Below, piece after piece: positions 25,634 through 34,206 of a stretch of 64,000 bases of DNA (position 1 is its first letter; each line of letters opens with the position of its first letter). The DNA comes from Azonexus hydrophilus (GTDB lineage: Bacteria; Pseudomonadota; Gammaproteobacteria; Burkholderiales; Rhodocyclaceae). The translations under genes and the position numbers were made by a program. The DNA lies in contig NZ_CAJHOB010000013.1 in the NCBI RefSeq assembly GCF_905120355.1, positions 40,483 through 104,482 on the forward strand, given 5' to 3'. The notes under the pieces are model-generated. The model was not told the DNA's origin. It saw only the letters and a program-made list of their open reading frames with translations, and made no database searches.

Positions 25634-26920
25634 ATGGAAGCGAAGGTAGGTCTTTATCTCGATGCCGCTGAGCGAGCCAATACCCGACGTAGTTATGCGT
25701 CAGCCATTCAGCATTTCGAGGTTGAGTGGGGCGGATTGTTGCCAGCAACGATTGACTCAATTGCCCGATATCTCGCCGCTTACGCTGAATCCTTGTCACT
25801 GAACACGCTGAAGCACCGCCTTTCGGCGTTGTCGCGCTGGCATCAGGACCATGGTTTTCCTGACCCGACCAAGGCCAGCAAAATCCGGCAACTGCTGAAG
25901 GGTATCCGAACCCTGCATCCGGCTCAGGAAAAACGGGCCAAGCCACTGGAAATTGAGATTCTGCAAGATGTTGCCGAATGGCTGACATCGGCCACAGCCG
26001 CAGCGGTTAGTCGGGGAGATTCGGCCAACGCCCTGAGACATAGCCGGGATCGAGCCCTGGTTCTCCTCGGTTTCTGGCGGGGGTTCCGCTCCGACGAACT
26101 GGCTAACCTTCGTATCGAATTCATCGATATCAAGCCCGGCGAAGGGCTGACCTGTTTCTTGCCCCGTAGCAAAGGGGATCGCAACCTGGATGGCCGAAGT
26201 TACTCCTGTCCAGCGCTATCACGACTATGTCCGGTCGAGGCAGTCGAAGACTGGCTGGCTTTATCCAAACTGACAGCGGGACCGCTATTTCGCAAGGTCG
26301 ACCGCTGGGGGCATCTGTCCGAGGCTGAAATGACCCCAAGCAGCATCATTCCCGTGCTGCGAAAATTGCTCAGCCAGGCCGGCATCGCTGATGCCGAGTC
26401 TTTCAGTAGTCACTCGCTACGCCGTGGGTTCGCCCAGTGGGCTGGCATGAGCGGCTGGGATATCCGTGAGTTGATGAAATACGTGGGTTGGCGCGACGTG
26501 AAGGCTGCGATGCGCTATCTGGATGGGGTTAGCCCTAACCAGAAAGCGCGATTCGAGCAGGGGCTGGATCGAGCGCTGCCGGAAACAGCAATTGACTCGA
26601 CCGCGCAGTTGCCCAGCTTGCCTGAGGTTCCACTCACCATGATCGAGATTTCCATAGATTTGTCTGCCTTCAACGGCAGCCGACGGGGTGTCGCCAATGC
26701 CTTGCGGGACATGACGAACACTTGCCTTGCACGGTTCCAGGCACACCCCATGGATCTGGACGGACGACGATATCAACTTTCCGTCCCGACACCATCGACC
26801 GACATGCTTGACGATCATCTCTACACTTTGCTCGACGAAATCCATCGTATTGCCGATGCCCGTGAGTGCTTCCTGGAGGCGGTCTGCCGCGACCCTGCAA
26901 CCGGCAGGCACTGGGAGTGA
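25634..26920 (+). CDS. Tyrosine recombinase of the transposon (TnpS-like)
   Basis: A 428-residue phage-integrase-type recombinase. The SAM-like core-binding region covers about residues 1-95. Catalytic residues are R152 (GFRSDEL), K180 (RSKGDR), H260 and R263 (HSLRR), W286 in the usual second-His position, and Y295 (RYLDG). A C-terminal extension of about 100 residues has no clear homology. It would resolve cointegrates in place of a serine resolvase. ATG 25634 follows AGGAAG. It lies seven bases before tnpA and 15 bp after the LysR gene. Confidence 0.85.
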   Translation: MEAKVGLYLDAAERANTRRSYASAIQHFEVEWGGLLPATIDSIARYLAAYAESLSLNTLKHRLSALSRWHQDHGFPDPTKASKIRQLLKGIRTLHPAQEKRAKPLEIEILQDVAEWLTSATAAAVSRGDSANALRHSRDRALVLLGFWRGFRSDELANLRIEFIDIKPGEGLTCFLPRSKGDRNLDGRSYSCPALSRLCPVEAVEDWLALSKLTAGPLFRKVDRWGHLSEAEMTPSSIIPVLRKLLSQAGIADAESFSSHSLRRGFAQWAGMSGWDIRELMKYVGWRDVKAAMRYLDGVSPNQKARFEQGLDRALPETAIDSTAQLPSLPEVPLTMIEISIDLSAFNGSRRGVANALRDMTNTCLARFQAHPMDLDGRRYQLSVPTPSTDMLDDHLYTLLDEIHRIADARECFLEAVCRDPATGRHWE

Positions 26921-26927
26921 TGCAGGC

Positions 26928-29924
26928 ATGACCCAGGTTCACGAGACCGCGTATCCCCGGCTGAAAGCGGACCCATCGGCACAGGATCTCGACGAGATTT
27001 ATACCCTGACACCCGATGAAATTACGTTCATCGACCAAACCGTCAAACGGCCGACCGCCCGCACGGTAGCTTTTCTCTACCTGAAGCTGTTTCAGCGGTT
27101 GGGTTACTTTATCCGTCTCAAGGATGTGCCGAGCGCTATCCGTCAGCACATTGTCGCCCAAACGGGATTCGCTCGCCCGCCGAGGCTGGACGAGTTGTTG
27201 CAATTCGATCGATCGACCGGACGCGAACGGTTAGTCGAATCGCTGCGTCGATACCTGAATGTCCGGCCATTAAACCAGGACGGCCGGGCCTGGTTACAGC
27301 ACATCGCCGAGACAGCCGCTGACAACCGCCACGTCGTAGCCGATATCATCAACGTGATGCTGGAGGAACTGGTCCATCATCGCTATGAGTTGCCCGGTTT
27401 CACGGTCCTGGATCGATTGGCCATCCATGCTCGCGAGAAGATTCACGAAGTGCATTTTGCGGGGATCGCCAACCAACTTGATGGCAAGGTGAAGGAACGG
27501 ATCGACAGCCTGTTCAAGGTCAGCCGGGATGAATCCAGCACAACCTGGAACATGCTCAAACGGGAACCGAAAAAGCCAACCAATAAGGAAACCCGCTCTT
27601 ACCTGCAACACATCCGGCGGTTGCAATTACTAGTTGAGCAATTGCCCCAGCCTTACATTCCCGTTCCTAAACTCAAGCAATATCGCTACATCGCTCGCTC
27701 TCTGAATGCCAGCGAGATGGCGGAACTGAAACCGCAGAAGCGTTACGCGCTGGCGGTCATTTATATCCGTGCACAGTTTGCCCAGACGCTCGATGATGCA
27801 GCAGACCTGTTCATGCGCATGCTTCAGAACCTGGATAACCAAGCACGCAACAAATTGGGGGAGTACCAGCAGGAACATCAGCAGCGAACGGATCGCCTGA
27901 TCGGACAATTGAAGGAGGTGCTGCTGGCCTATCAGATCAATGGCACCGACCAGCAGCGAGTCGAAGCCATCGGCTCCAGCCTGATCGCGGACGTAGACGA
28001 TTTGGTGGCCATCTGCGACGAACATATGGCCTATGCTGGCCGCAATCATCTGCCGTTCCTCATTCAACCCTACAAGGCCGTTCGCGCCCAACTACTCAAT
28101 TGTATCGAAATCATCAATCCACAGAGCAGTAGCGAGGACGATACCTTGATCCGGATGATGAAGGTATTGCAGGGGCTGCGCAGCACGCGTCACGAAATGG
28201 TGCCGATTTCTTTACTCGAACTGGATGCAGAACAAGATCTCCAATGGCTGCCCAGCGCTTGGCGCAAGCTGGTTGTCACGGAGCGCACCGATGGGCGAAT
28301 TGCCACAATAAACCGCCGCTACTTTGAACTGGCAGTCCTGTACGCCATTCGCGATGAGCTCAAGTCAGGCGATCTCTTTATCCAGCACGGCGAGCGCTAC
28401 GACGACTATCGCGAACAGTTGGTTGACGATGCAACCCTGGCTCGCGAACTGACTGAATATGGACAGGTGACGGGGATCGAAACCGGTCCCAAGGCGTTCA
28501 CCCAGGCACTGAAAGTTGCATTGTTAGAAACCGCTGAAGCCGTCGATGCCGTGTTCCCGGAAAATGCCCACGCCGAAATCGTTGACGGCCGTCTGATCCT
28601 GAAAAAACCACCGGCCAGCGAACTGCTACCCGGCATCCGCCAGATCGATCATCTGATCACGGAGCACATGGAGAACGTCAGCATCGTTGACGTGCTGATC
28701 GATACAGAGCGCTGGCTGCAACTGCATAAGTTGTTCCGGCCCTTGATGGGAACCGAAAGCCGGATCGAGGAATTGCGCCCAAGAGTGATCAGTACCTTAT
28801 TCTGTTACGGCTGCAATCTTGGCCCCACCCAGACTGCGCGCTCGATTCGCGGCATGAGCCGAAAACAGGTCGCCTGGCTCAACATCAAGTACGTCACGGA
28901 AGAGGCGCTGGAACAAGCCATCGTCAAAGTGATCAATGCCTACAACAAGTTTGAATTGCCCAGCTACTGGGGGTCAGGAAAACATGCCTCAGCCGATGGT
29001 ACGAAATGGAACCTCTACGAGCAGAACCTGATTTCCGAGCATCACATCCGTTACGGTGGCTACGGCGGCATCGGCTACTACCACGTCTCCGACAAGTTCA
29101 TTGCCTTGTTCAGCCACTTTATTTCCTGTGGCACCTACGAGGGAACGCACATCCTCGACGGCTTGATGACCAATACCTCGGACATCCGACCGGACACCAT
29201 TCATGGTGATACGCAAGCCCAGAGCTACACGGTTTTTGCCTTGTCGCATCTGCTTGGAATCAAGCTGATGCCCCGTATCCGTGGCATCAAGGATCTGGTA
29301 TTCCATCGTCCAGAGAGCGGTAAAAAGTTCGCGCACATTGACCGGCTATTCACTGACGACATCAACTGGCAACTAATCGAAACGCATTTGCCGGATATGT
29401 TGCGGGTGGCCGTCTCCATCAAGCTCGGCAAAATCTCGGCCTCGGCCATCCTGCGCCGTCTGGGAACCTACAGCCGCAAGAACAAACTGTATTTCGCCTT
29501 CAAGGAATTGGGCAAGGTCGTGCGGACCATGTTCTTGCTGAAATACGTCGGCGATGTCGAGCTACGCAAACTCATCCATTCCGAAACCAACAAGTCAGAA
29601 CAGTTCAATGGCTTCGCCAAGAAGCTGTTCTTCGGCGGAGAAGGGGAGATCGCTGAGAACCTGCGCCACGAGCAACGCAAGGTTATCAAGTACAACCATC
29701 TCGTCGCCAATATGGTGATCCTGCACAACGTAGTCGGGATGAGTCGGGTATTGAAGCAGCTACAGGCCGAGGGTGCGCTGATCAATCAGGAAGTCCTGGC
29801 CGGTTTGGCGCCATACCGCCTGGAACACATCAATCGCTTCGGCGACTATGTTCTTGATTTCCGTCGAAAGGTTGAGGTCTTGGCGGACGGCTTTCGGATT
29901 CTCGAAGCCGAATCAGCAGCTTAG
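26928..29924 (+). CDS. tnpA: Tn3-family DDE transposase
   Basis: A 998-residue transposase with the N-terminal DUF4158-type DNA-binding region and the C-terminal Tn3 catalytic domain. The triad is visible as D690 (SADGTK), D761 (HGDTQAQS) and E891 (NKSEQFNG), spaced as in Tn3. The frame is intact and ends 8 bp before the right inverted repeat, as expected. ATG 26928 is chosen over the longer frame from 26727, which runs through the recombinase gene. With intact ends the element may be active. Confidence 0.95.
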   Translation: MTQVHETAYPRLKADPSAQDLDEIYTLTPDEITFIDQTVKRPTARTVAFLYLKLFQRLGYFIRLKDVPSAIRQHIVAQTGFARPPRLDELLQFDRSTGRERLVESLRRYLNVRPLNQDGRAWLQHIAETAADNRHVVADIINVMLEELVHHRYELPGFTVLDRLAIHAREKIHEVHFAGIANQLDGKVKERIDSLFKVSRDESSTTWNMLKREPKKPTNKETRSYLQHIRRLQLLVEQLPQPYIPVPKLKQYRYIARSLNASEMAELKPQKRYALAVIYIRAQFAQTLDDAADLFMRMLQNLDNQARNKLGEYQQEHQQRTDRLIGQLKEVLLAYQINGTDQQRVEAIGSSLIADVDDLVAICDEHMAYAGRNHLPFLIQPYKAVRAQLLNCIEIINPQSSSEDDTLIRMMKVLQGLRSTRHEMVPISLLELDAEQDLQWLPSAWRKLVVTERTDGRIATINRRYFELAVLYAIRDELKSGDLFIQHGERYDDYREQLVDDATLARELTEYGQVTGIETGPKAFTQALKVALLETAEAVDAVFPENAHAEIVDGRLILKKPPASELLPGIRQIDHLITEHMENVSIVDVLIDTERWLQLHKLFRPLMGTESRIEELRPRVISTLFCYGCNLGPTQTARSIRGMSRKQVAWLNIKYVTEEALEQAIVKVINAYNKFELPSYWGSGKHASADGTKWNLYEQNLISEHHIRYGGYGGIGYYHVSDKFIALFSHFISCGTYEGTHILDGLMTNTSDIRPDTIHGDTQAQSYTVFALSHLLGIKLMPRIRGIKDLVFHRPESGKKFAHIDRLFTDDINWQLIETHLPDMLRVAVSIKLGKISASAILRRLGTYSRKNKLYFAFKELGKVVRTMFLLKYVGDVELRKLIHSETNKSEQFNGFAKKLFFGGEGEIAENLRHEQRKVIKYNHLVANMVILHNVVGMSRVLKQLQAEGALINQEVLAGLAPYRLEHINRFGDYVLDFRRKVEVLADGFRILEAESAA

Positions 29925-29932
29925 AGAATAAA

Positions 29933-29965
29933 CGGGGATTTTTTCATGATTCCCGGCCGACCCTC
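29933..29965 (-). repeat. Right terminal inverted repeat
   Basis: The reverse complement reads GAGGGTCGGCCGGGAATCAT onward and matches 5739-5771 with one mismatch in 33. It lies directly next to the AACAG duplication. Its outer bases add eight codons (LRVGRES and a stop at 29944-29946) to the truncated HD-GYP gene. Confidence 0.95.
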
Positions 29966-29970
29966 AACAG
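29966..29970. repeat. Target-site duplication, right copy (AACAG)
   Basis: AACAG adjoins the right inverted repeat and matches 5734-5738. Confidence 0.93.
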
Positions 29971-30672
29971 GGCGTGCCGTTTCATCAGTTCAAATTCTTC
30001 ATCGGACAGTTTGCCGGGTTTAAGAAGAATGTCGTCGCGGATGGCAATCTTGCCGACATCGTGCATCGGTGCTGCCTGCAGGATGAGCTGGCATTGCGCC
30101 GGCGGCAGATCCAGTCCCCAAGCGATGACCTGCGAGTAATGCGCCATGCGCTGGATGTGCGCCCCGGTTTCCGGATCGCGGAACTCGGCGGCGCGCGACA
30201 GGCGGTAGGTCAGTTCACGCTCCCGCTCACGGATTTCGCGAGTCTGCTCGGCCACCTGCTCGGCCAGGGTCTGCGCCCGCCCGGCAAGGAATTTCTGCCC
30301 TTCACGCAAGGCCAGCATGTTACGCACCCGGGCGGAAAATTCGATACGGTCGATCGGCTTGGTCAGGTAATCATTGGCGCCGCCCAGCAGTGCTTCATAG
30401 CGCACCTCCTTCTGGTCGTTGGCCGTCACCATCAGGATAGGAATGGCGGTGCGGCCATACATGGCGCGAAATGCCGCAATGAAACGCATGCCGTCCATTT
30501 CCGGCATCATGTAATCGACGATGACCAGGTCCGGCACATGATCGCGGCACCAGACCATGGCCTCCTTCGGCCGATCGAAAATGACTGGTTCGCAATCACC
30601 GACCTTGAGTACCAGCGCCTTGATCAACTGCAGGTTGATATCGCTGTCGTCGACGATGAGAACCTTGTACAT
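29966..30672 (-). pseudogene. N-terminal part of transposon-split response regulator / HD-GYP protein
   Basis: The frame starts at 30672 (MYKVLIVDDSD) and encodes an intact receiver domain with acidic pocket D8/D9, phospho-acceptor Asp53 (IVDYMMPEMDG), Thr83 and Lys105. A short coiled linker follows, then the first half of the HD-GYP domain including MHDVGK. It breaks at KRHAL, inside the domain, where the transposon begins. The remaining half is at 5322-5738. The truncated product could still be made as a receiver-only protein with a short foreign tail. Phosphodiesterase activity should be lost. Confidence 0.93.
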
Positions 30673-30716
30673 AGCGTTACCTAGCGTGAAAGTGGGCAAG
30701 TATATAATGCGCCGCC

Positions 30717-31340
30717 ATGAAACTACTTTTCGACCTTTTTCCTGTCATTCTCTTCTTCGCCACCTTCAAATATGCCGGCGCGCGTCCTGACGATGCCGCA
30801 TTGTGGGCGGGCGAATTACTTGGCAGCAGTACCATTTCCCCGGCCCAGGCGCCAATCCTGCTGGCCACCGTGGTCGTCATCCTGGCCACGATCGCGCAGA
30901 TCGCCTGGGTACGCTTCCGCCACGGCAAGGTGGACCGCATGCTGTGGGTCAGTCTGGCGCTGGTCGTGCTGTTTGGCGGCATGACCCTGGTGTTCCAGAA
31001 TGAAGCCTTCATCAAGTGGAAGCCCACCCTGCTCTACTGGATTTTCGCCGCCAGCATGGGCTTCGCGGCGCTGGTACTGAAAAAGAACGTCATGCAGAGC
31101 ATGCTCGGCGCCCAGTTGCAACTGCCTGAGCCGGTCTGGCAGCGGGTCAATCTGTCCTGGCTGCTGTTCTTTCTGACCATGGGCGCCCTCAATCTCATCG
31201 TCGCCTTCAATTTTTCCACCGACATCTGGGTTGATTTCAAGCTCTTCGGCGGCATGGGCCTGATGCTGGTCTTCGTGGTGGCGCAGGGCCTCTTTCTCAG
31301 CAAATACATGGACGACAAGGACGTCACGGAGGATAAATGA
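30717..31340 (+). CDS. yciB: YciB/IspZ inner-membrane septation protein
   Basis: A 207-residue protein with five to six membrane helices and the family start [14 protein letters not shown]. It also has [18 protein letters not shown]. YciB interacts with cell-division and elongation proteins in enterobacteria. A TATAAT at 30703-30708 lies only nine bases before the ATG, so a leaderless message is possible. It overlaps yciI, and the yciB-yciI-bolA order is common in betaproteobacteria. Confidence 0.92.
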   Translation: MKLLFDLFPVILFFATFKYAGARPDDAALWAGELLGSSTISPAQAPILLATVVVILATIAQIAWVRFRHGKVDRMLWVSLALVVLFGGMTLVFQNEAFIKWKPTLLYWIFAASMGFAALVLKKNVMQSMLGAQLQLPEPVWQRVNLSWLLFFLTMGALNLIVAFNFSTDIWVDFKLFGGMGLMLVFVVAQGLFLSKYMDDKDVTEDK

Positions 31341-31642
31341 TGTTCTACATGATCCGCGGTGAAGATCGCCCCAACGCCCTGGCAGCCCGTCTGGCGGCAC
31401 GCCCAGCGCATCTGGCCCGGTTGCAGGCACTGCAGGACGAAGGTCGCCTTCTCCTGGCCGGCCCCTGCCCTGCCATCGATAGTCCTGACCCCGGCCCCGC
31501 CGGTTTTACGGGCAGCCTGATCGTGGCCGAATTTGCCGATCTTGCAGCAGCCAGGGCCTGGGCCGAAGCCGATCCCTACGTGGCAGCCGGCGTCTACGCC
31601 CAGGTCAGCGTGCAGCCATTCAAGAAAGTATTCCCCACCTGA
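31337..31642 (+). CDS. yciI: YciI-family protein
   Basis: A 101-residue YciI-like protein with the ferredoxin-like alpha/beta pattern, the [11 protein letters not shown] helix and [11 protein letters not shown]. The conserved His (PAHL) and Asp ([11 protein letters not shown]) of the putative active site are present. The biochemical role in bacteria is unclear. The start overlaps yciB (ATGA) and the stop overlaps bolA. Confidence 0.88.
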   Translation: MMFYMIRGEDRPNALAARLAARPAHLARLQALQDEGRLLLAGPCPAIDSPDPGPAGFTGSLIVAEFADLAAARAWAEADPYVAAGVYAQVSVQPFKKVFPT

Positions 31643-31908
31643 TGCACGCCGCCACCATCGCCCAGTTGCGCCAGCGGCTGGAAATCCTTTGCCCCAGTCA
31701 GATCGAGATCGAAGACCAGTCGGAACGCCATGTCGGCCACCCCGGGGCGCTCTGTGGCGCTCACCTGCGCTTGCGTATCGTCAGTCCAGCCTTCAGCGGA
31801 AAAAACACCCGCAGCCGGCATCGTCTGGTGTACGATGCCGTCGGCGATTTATTGCATGGCAAAATCCATGCACTCATCATCGAAGCGAAGACGCCAGAAG
31901 ACCTCTGA
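31642..31908 (+). CDS. BolA-family protein
   Basis: An 88-residue BolA/IbaG-like protein with GAHLRLRIVSPAFSGKNTRSRHRLVYDAV and KIHALIIEAKTPEDL. BolA proteins partner monothiol glutaredoxins in iron-sulfur handling and affect morphology under stress. The candidate [2Fe-2S] ligands are the conserved His in SRHRLVYDA and residues of the variable loop. It is translationally coupled to yciI. Confidence 0.88.
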   Translation: MHAATIAQLRQRLEILCPSQIEIEDQSERHVGHPGALCGAHLRLRIVSPAFSGKNTRSRHRLVYDAVGDLLHGKIHALIIEAKTPEDL

Positions 31909-31953
31909 TTCACCCTCAACTTACCCTTGCCTCAACCCGATAGGACAACACGC

Positions 31954-32742
31954 ATGTTCAAACTGCATACCCTGGCCAGCGTACTGATTGCTGGCAGCCT
32001 CATTTCCGCCCCGGTGCTTGCCCAGCAAGGCAAGACCTTCGCCAAAGTGAACGGTCAGCCGATCTCGCAAAACGTGTTCGATGCCTTCATCGCCGAGCAA
32101 AAAGCCCAGGGCGCGCCAGACAATGCCGAACTCAAGGCGGCCGTCAAGGAAGAACTGGTACGTCGTGAAATCCTGTCGCAGGAAGCCCGCAAGCAAGGGT
32201 TCGACAAGAAGGGCGAAATTCAGGGCCAGATCGAACTCGCCCGTCAGAGTGTGCTGATCCGCGCCTTCCTCAGCGACTACGTGCGCAAGAATGCCCCGAG
32301 CGATGCGCAGCTGAAAGCGGAATACGACCTCGTCAAGAAAACCCTGGGCGGCACCGAATACAAGTCGCGCCATATCCTGGTGGAAAAGGAAGAAGACGCC
32401 AAGGCCATCATCGCCAAACTCGACAAGGGTGAAAAATTCGCCACCCTGGCCAAACAATCGCTCGACCCCGGCTCCAAGGAACGCGGCGGCGACCTCGACT
32501 GGAGCAGCCCCAACGCCTATGTCCCGCCCTTTGGCGAAGCCCTCACCAAGTTGAAAAAAGGTGAGTACACCAAGACTCCGGTAAAGAGCGACTTCGGTTA
32601 CCACATCATCCAGCTCGACGACACCCGCCCGCTGACCCCGCCCAGTTTCGAAGAGGTCAAGCCGCAACTGCAGCAGCGCGCCAGCCAGATGCAGGTGGAA
32701 AAACTGGTGCGCGAACTGCGTGAAAAGGCCAAGGTCGACTAA
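31954..32742 (+). CDS. Periplasmic parvulin-type peptidyl-prolyl isomerase
   Basis: A 262-residue protein with a signal peptide (residues 1-23, cut near VLAQQ). A SurA-like helical N-domain is followed by a parvulin domain (about 130-225). The domain contains SRHILVEKEEDA, FATLAKQSLDPGS, RGGDLDW and FGYHIIQLDD. It folds outer-membrane or periplasmic proteins by proline isomerisation. It follows bolA by 45 bp and ends before a good intrinsic terminator. Confidence 0.9.
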   Translation: MFKLHTLASVLIAGSLISAPVLAQQGKTFAKVNGQPISQNVFDAFIAEQKAQGAPDNAELKAAVKEELVRREILSQEARKQGFDKKGEIQGQIELARQSVLIRAFLSDYVRKNAPSDAQLKAEYDLVKKTLGGTEYKSRHILVEKEEDAKAIIAKLDKGEKFATLAKQSLDPGSKERGGDLDWSSPNAYVPPFGEALTKLKKGEYTKTPVKSDFGYHIIQLDDTRPLTPPSFEEVKPQLQQRASQMQVEKLVRELREKAKVD

Positions 32743-32774
32743 GCACCGCGCCCGCAGCCGCAGATACCGCATCC

Positions 32775-32810
32775 ATCCCCGCCGCACCTTGAGGTCCGGC
32801 GGGGATTTTT
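32775..32810 (+). terminator. Intrinsic terminator after the parvulin gene
   Basis: The stem ATCCCCGCCG (32775-32784) pairs with CGGCGGGGAT (32797-32806), followed by TTTTT. It closes the yciB-yciI-bolA-ppi transcript. Confidence 0.85.
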
Positions 32811-32879
32811 CATGTGCAGTCAAAACTTGATCCAGATTCTGGCACGCCCCACGCGGCAGTGTTCTAATGCCGGCCACCC

Positions 32880-34148
32880 ATGTTCACCCGTATCTCCCTT
32901 TTCCTCACGCTGTGCGCCCTCGCCTTACCTGCCTGGGCGCAGCAGTCGCTGCAGACCTGGATCGACCTGACCCCGCCCGGCGGTGTGTTACGGTTGCCGC
33001 CCGGTACCTATCGCGGCCCGGCCCTGATCGAGAAGCCGTTAACGCTTGAAGGTAACGGCAAGGCCGTGATCGATGGTAGTGGCCGCGGCACCGTCATCAC
33101 CATCAAGGCCGACAACGTCACCCTGCGCGGCCTGCACCTGAAGAACAGCGGCGATTCGCACGATGCCATCGACGGCGGCATCATGGGCGAAGGCAAAAAC
33201 TTGCTGATCGAACACAATCAGATCGACGACGTGCTGTTCGGAATATCGCTACACAAAGGCGGCCACAGCACCCTTCGCCACAACCGCATCCGTTCGCGCC
33301 ACAGCGATTCGGCCGACCGGGGTGACGGCCTGCGGCTCTGGTACAGCCACAGCAATCTGATCGCACACAATGATTTCAGCCAGATTCGCGACCTCACCAT
33401 TAGCAACGCCACCGACAATCGATTCAAGAACAATCACATCACCGACAGCCGTCGCGCCTTCAATTTCCTGTTCGCGCACCGCAGCGTGGTGGAAGACAAT
33501 CATCTGGAGAAAAACTCCACCGGCATCATTGCGCTCAACTCCGAACACCTGCTGATCCGCGGCAACCGCATTCTGCACGCCATGGATGCCTCCGGCGCCG
33601 GCATCGCGCTCAAGGAAACCTCGGCCGCCATCGTCGTCGACAACGAGATCGTGCATTGCGCCCACGGCCTGATGGCCGATTCGCCGATGGACCCCTACAA
33701 CCGCATCGTGATGGTGAACAACCTGTTCGCCCACAACCTCACCGCCATCTACTTCTACGGCGCCTTTGGCGGCCACATCGCCATTGCCAACACCTTCCGC
33801 AACAACCTCTGGCCCGTCAGCATCGTCGGCGACGGCGATCCCATGAACGATCTGTGGCTGGCCAACTACTGGGACGACTACCAGGGGTTTGACCGTAACC
33901 ACGACGGCTACGGTGACTGGCCGCATGAACTACTGGTATTTGCCGACCGGCTCTGGATGGAAATCCCGGCCACCAAATTTTTCCGCAACGCCATCGTGCT
34001 CGAACTACTCGACTTTCTCGAACGGCTGGCGCCGTTCTCCTCACCCATGCTCATCCTGCATGACGCCGCACCACGCATGCAGCCGTGGCGCGGCTGGGAA
34101 AAAGGCCAGCGGCGCGACCTGCAAAAAGAAAAACCCGGCCCGCACTGA
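32880..34148 (+). CDS. nosD: NosD-like periplasmic beta-helix protein (orphan)
   Basis: A 422-residue protein with a signal peptide (residues 1-21) and many right-handed beta-helix repeats (carbohydrate-binding/CASH type). A NosD-like C-terminal tail carries NYWDDYQGFDRNHDGYGD and LILHDAAPRM. NosD works with the ABC proteins NosF and NosY in copper delivery to nitrous oxide reductase. No nosZ, nosF, nosY or nosL is seen here, so it is an isolated copy. Its role may be the same from a distance, or diverged. Confidence 0.8.
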   Translation: MFTRISLFLTLCALALPAWAQQSLQTWIDLTPPGGVLRLPPGTYRGPALIEKPLTLEGNGKAVIDGSGRGTVITIKADNVTLRGLHLKNSGDSHDAIDGGIMGEGKNLLIEHNQIDDVLFGISLHKGGHSTLRHNRIRSRHSDSADRGDGLRLWYSHSNLIAHNDFSQIRDLTISNATDNRFKNNHITDSRRAFNFLFAHRSVVEDNHLEKNSTGIIALNSEHLLIRGNRILHAMDASGAGIALKETSAAIVVDNEIVHCAHGLMADSPMDPYNRIVMVNNLFAHNLTAIYFYGAFGGHIAIANTFRNNLWPVSIVGDGDPMNDLWLANYWDDYQGFDRNHDGYGDWPHELLVFADRLWMEIPATKFFRNAIVLELLDFLERLAPFSSPMLILHDAAPRMQPWRGWEKGQRRDLQKEKPGPH

Positions 34149-34169
34149 GCGAAGCCGGGATTTCGACAC

Positions 34170-34195
34170 TGCCTGCTGCCTCCCGGCAGCAGGCA
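34170..34195. terminator. Strong hairpin between convergent nosD and dapL
   Basis: TGCCTGCTGCC (34170-34180) and GGCAGCAGGCA (34185-34195) form a perfect 11-bp stem with a 4-base loop. There is no T-run on the plus strand. It sits where both genes end, so it may serve as a bidirectional terminator or 3'-end stabiliser. Confidence 0.6.
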
Positions 34196-34206
34196 ATATG
34201 CTTGGG

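Larger units (their letters stand above)
5739..29965. mobile_element. 24.2-kb Tn3-family transposon with stress/bicarbonate cargo
   Basis: The element is bounded by 33-bp inverted repeats and a 5-bp target duplication. It carries a Tn3-type DDE transposase (26928-29924), a tyrosine recombinase (25634-26920) and a TnpT-like protein (5780-6874). The presence of a tyrosine recombinase and a coiled-coil auxiliary protein, rather than a serine resolvase, recalls the TnpS/TnpT resolution system of the Tn4651 subgroup. Cargo fills about 7.06-25.6 kb. It includes two NhaR-like/HPF modules, an MscS channel, PsiE, a P-type cation ATPase, UspA proteins, a chemoreceptor, c-di-GMP enzyme remnants, SbtA/SbtB and a second BioD. 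No antibiotic or metal resistance genes of the usual kind are present. Confidence 0.95.

Noticed and set aside
26727..26927. N-terminal extension of the transposase frame
   Set aside because: It overlaps the recombinase gene; ATG 26928 with GGGAG upstream gives the usual Tn3 transposase start.
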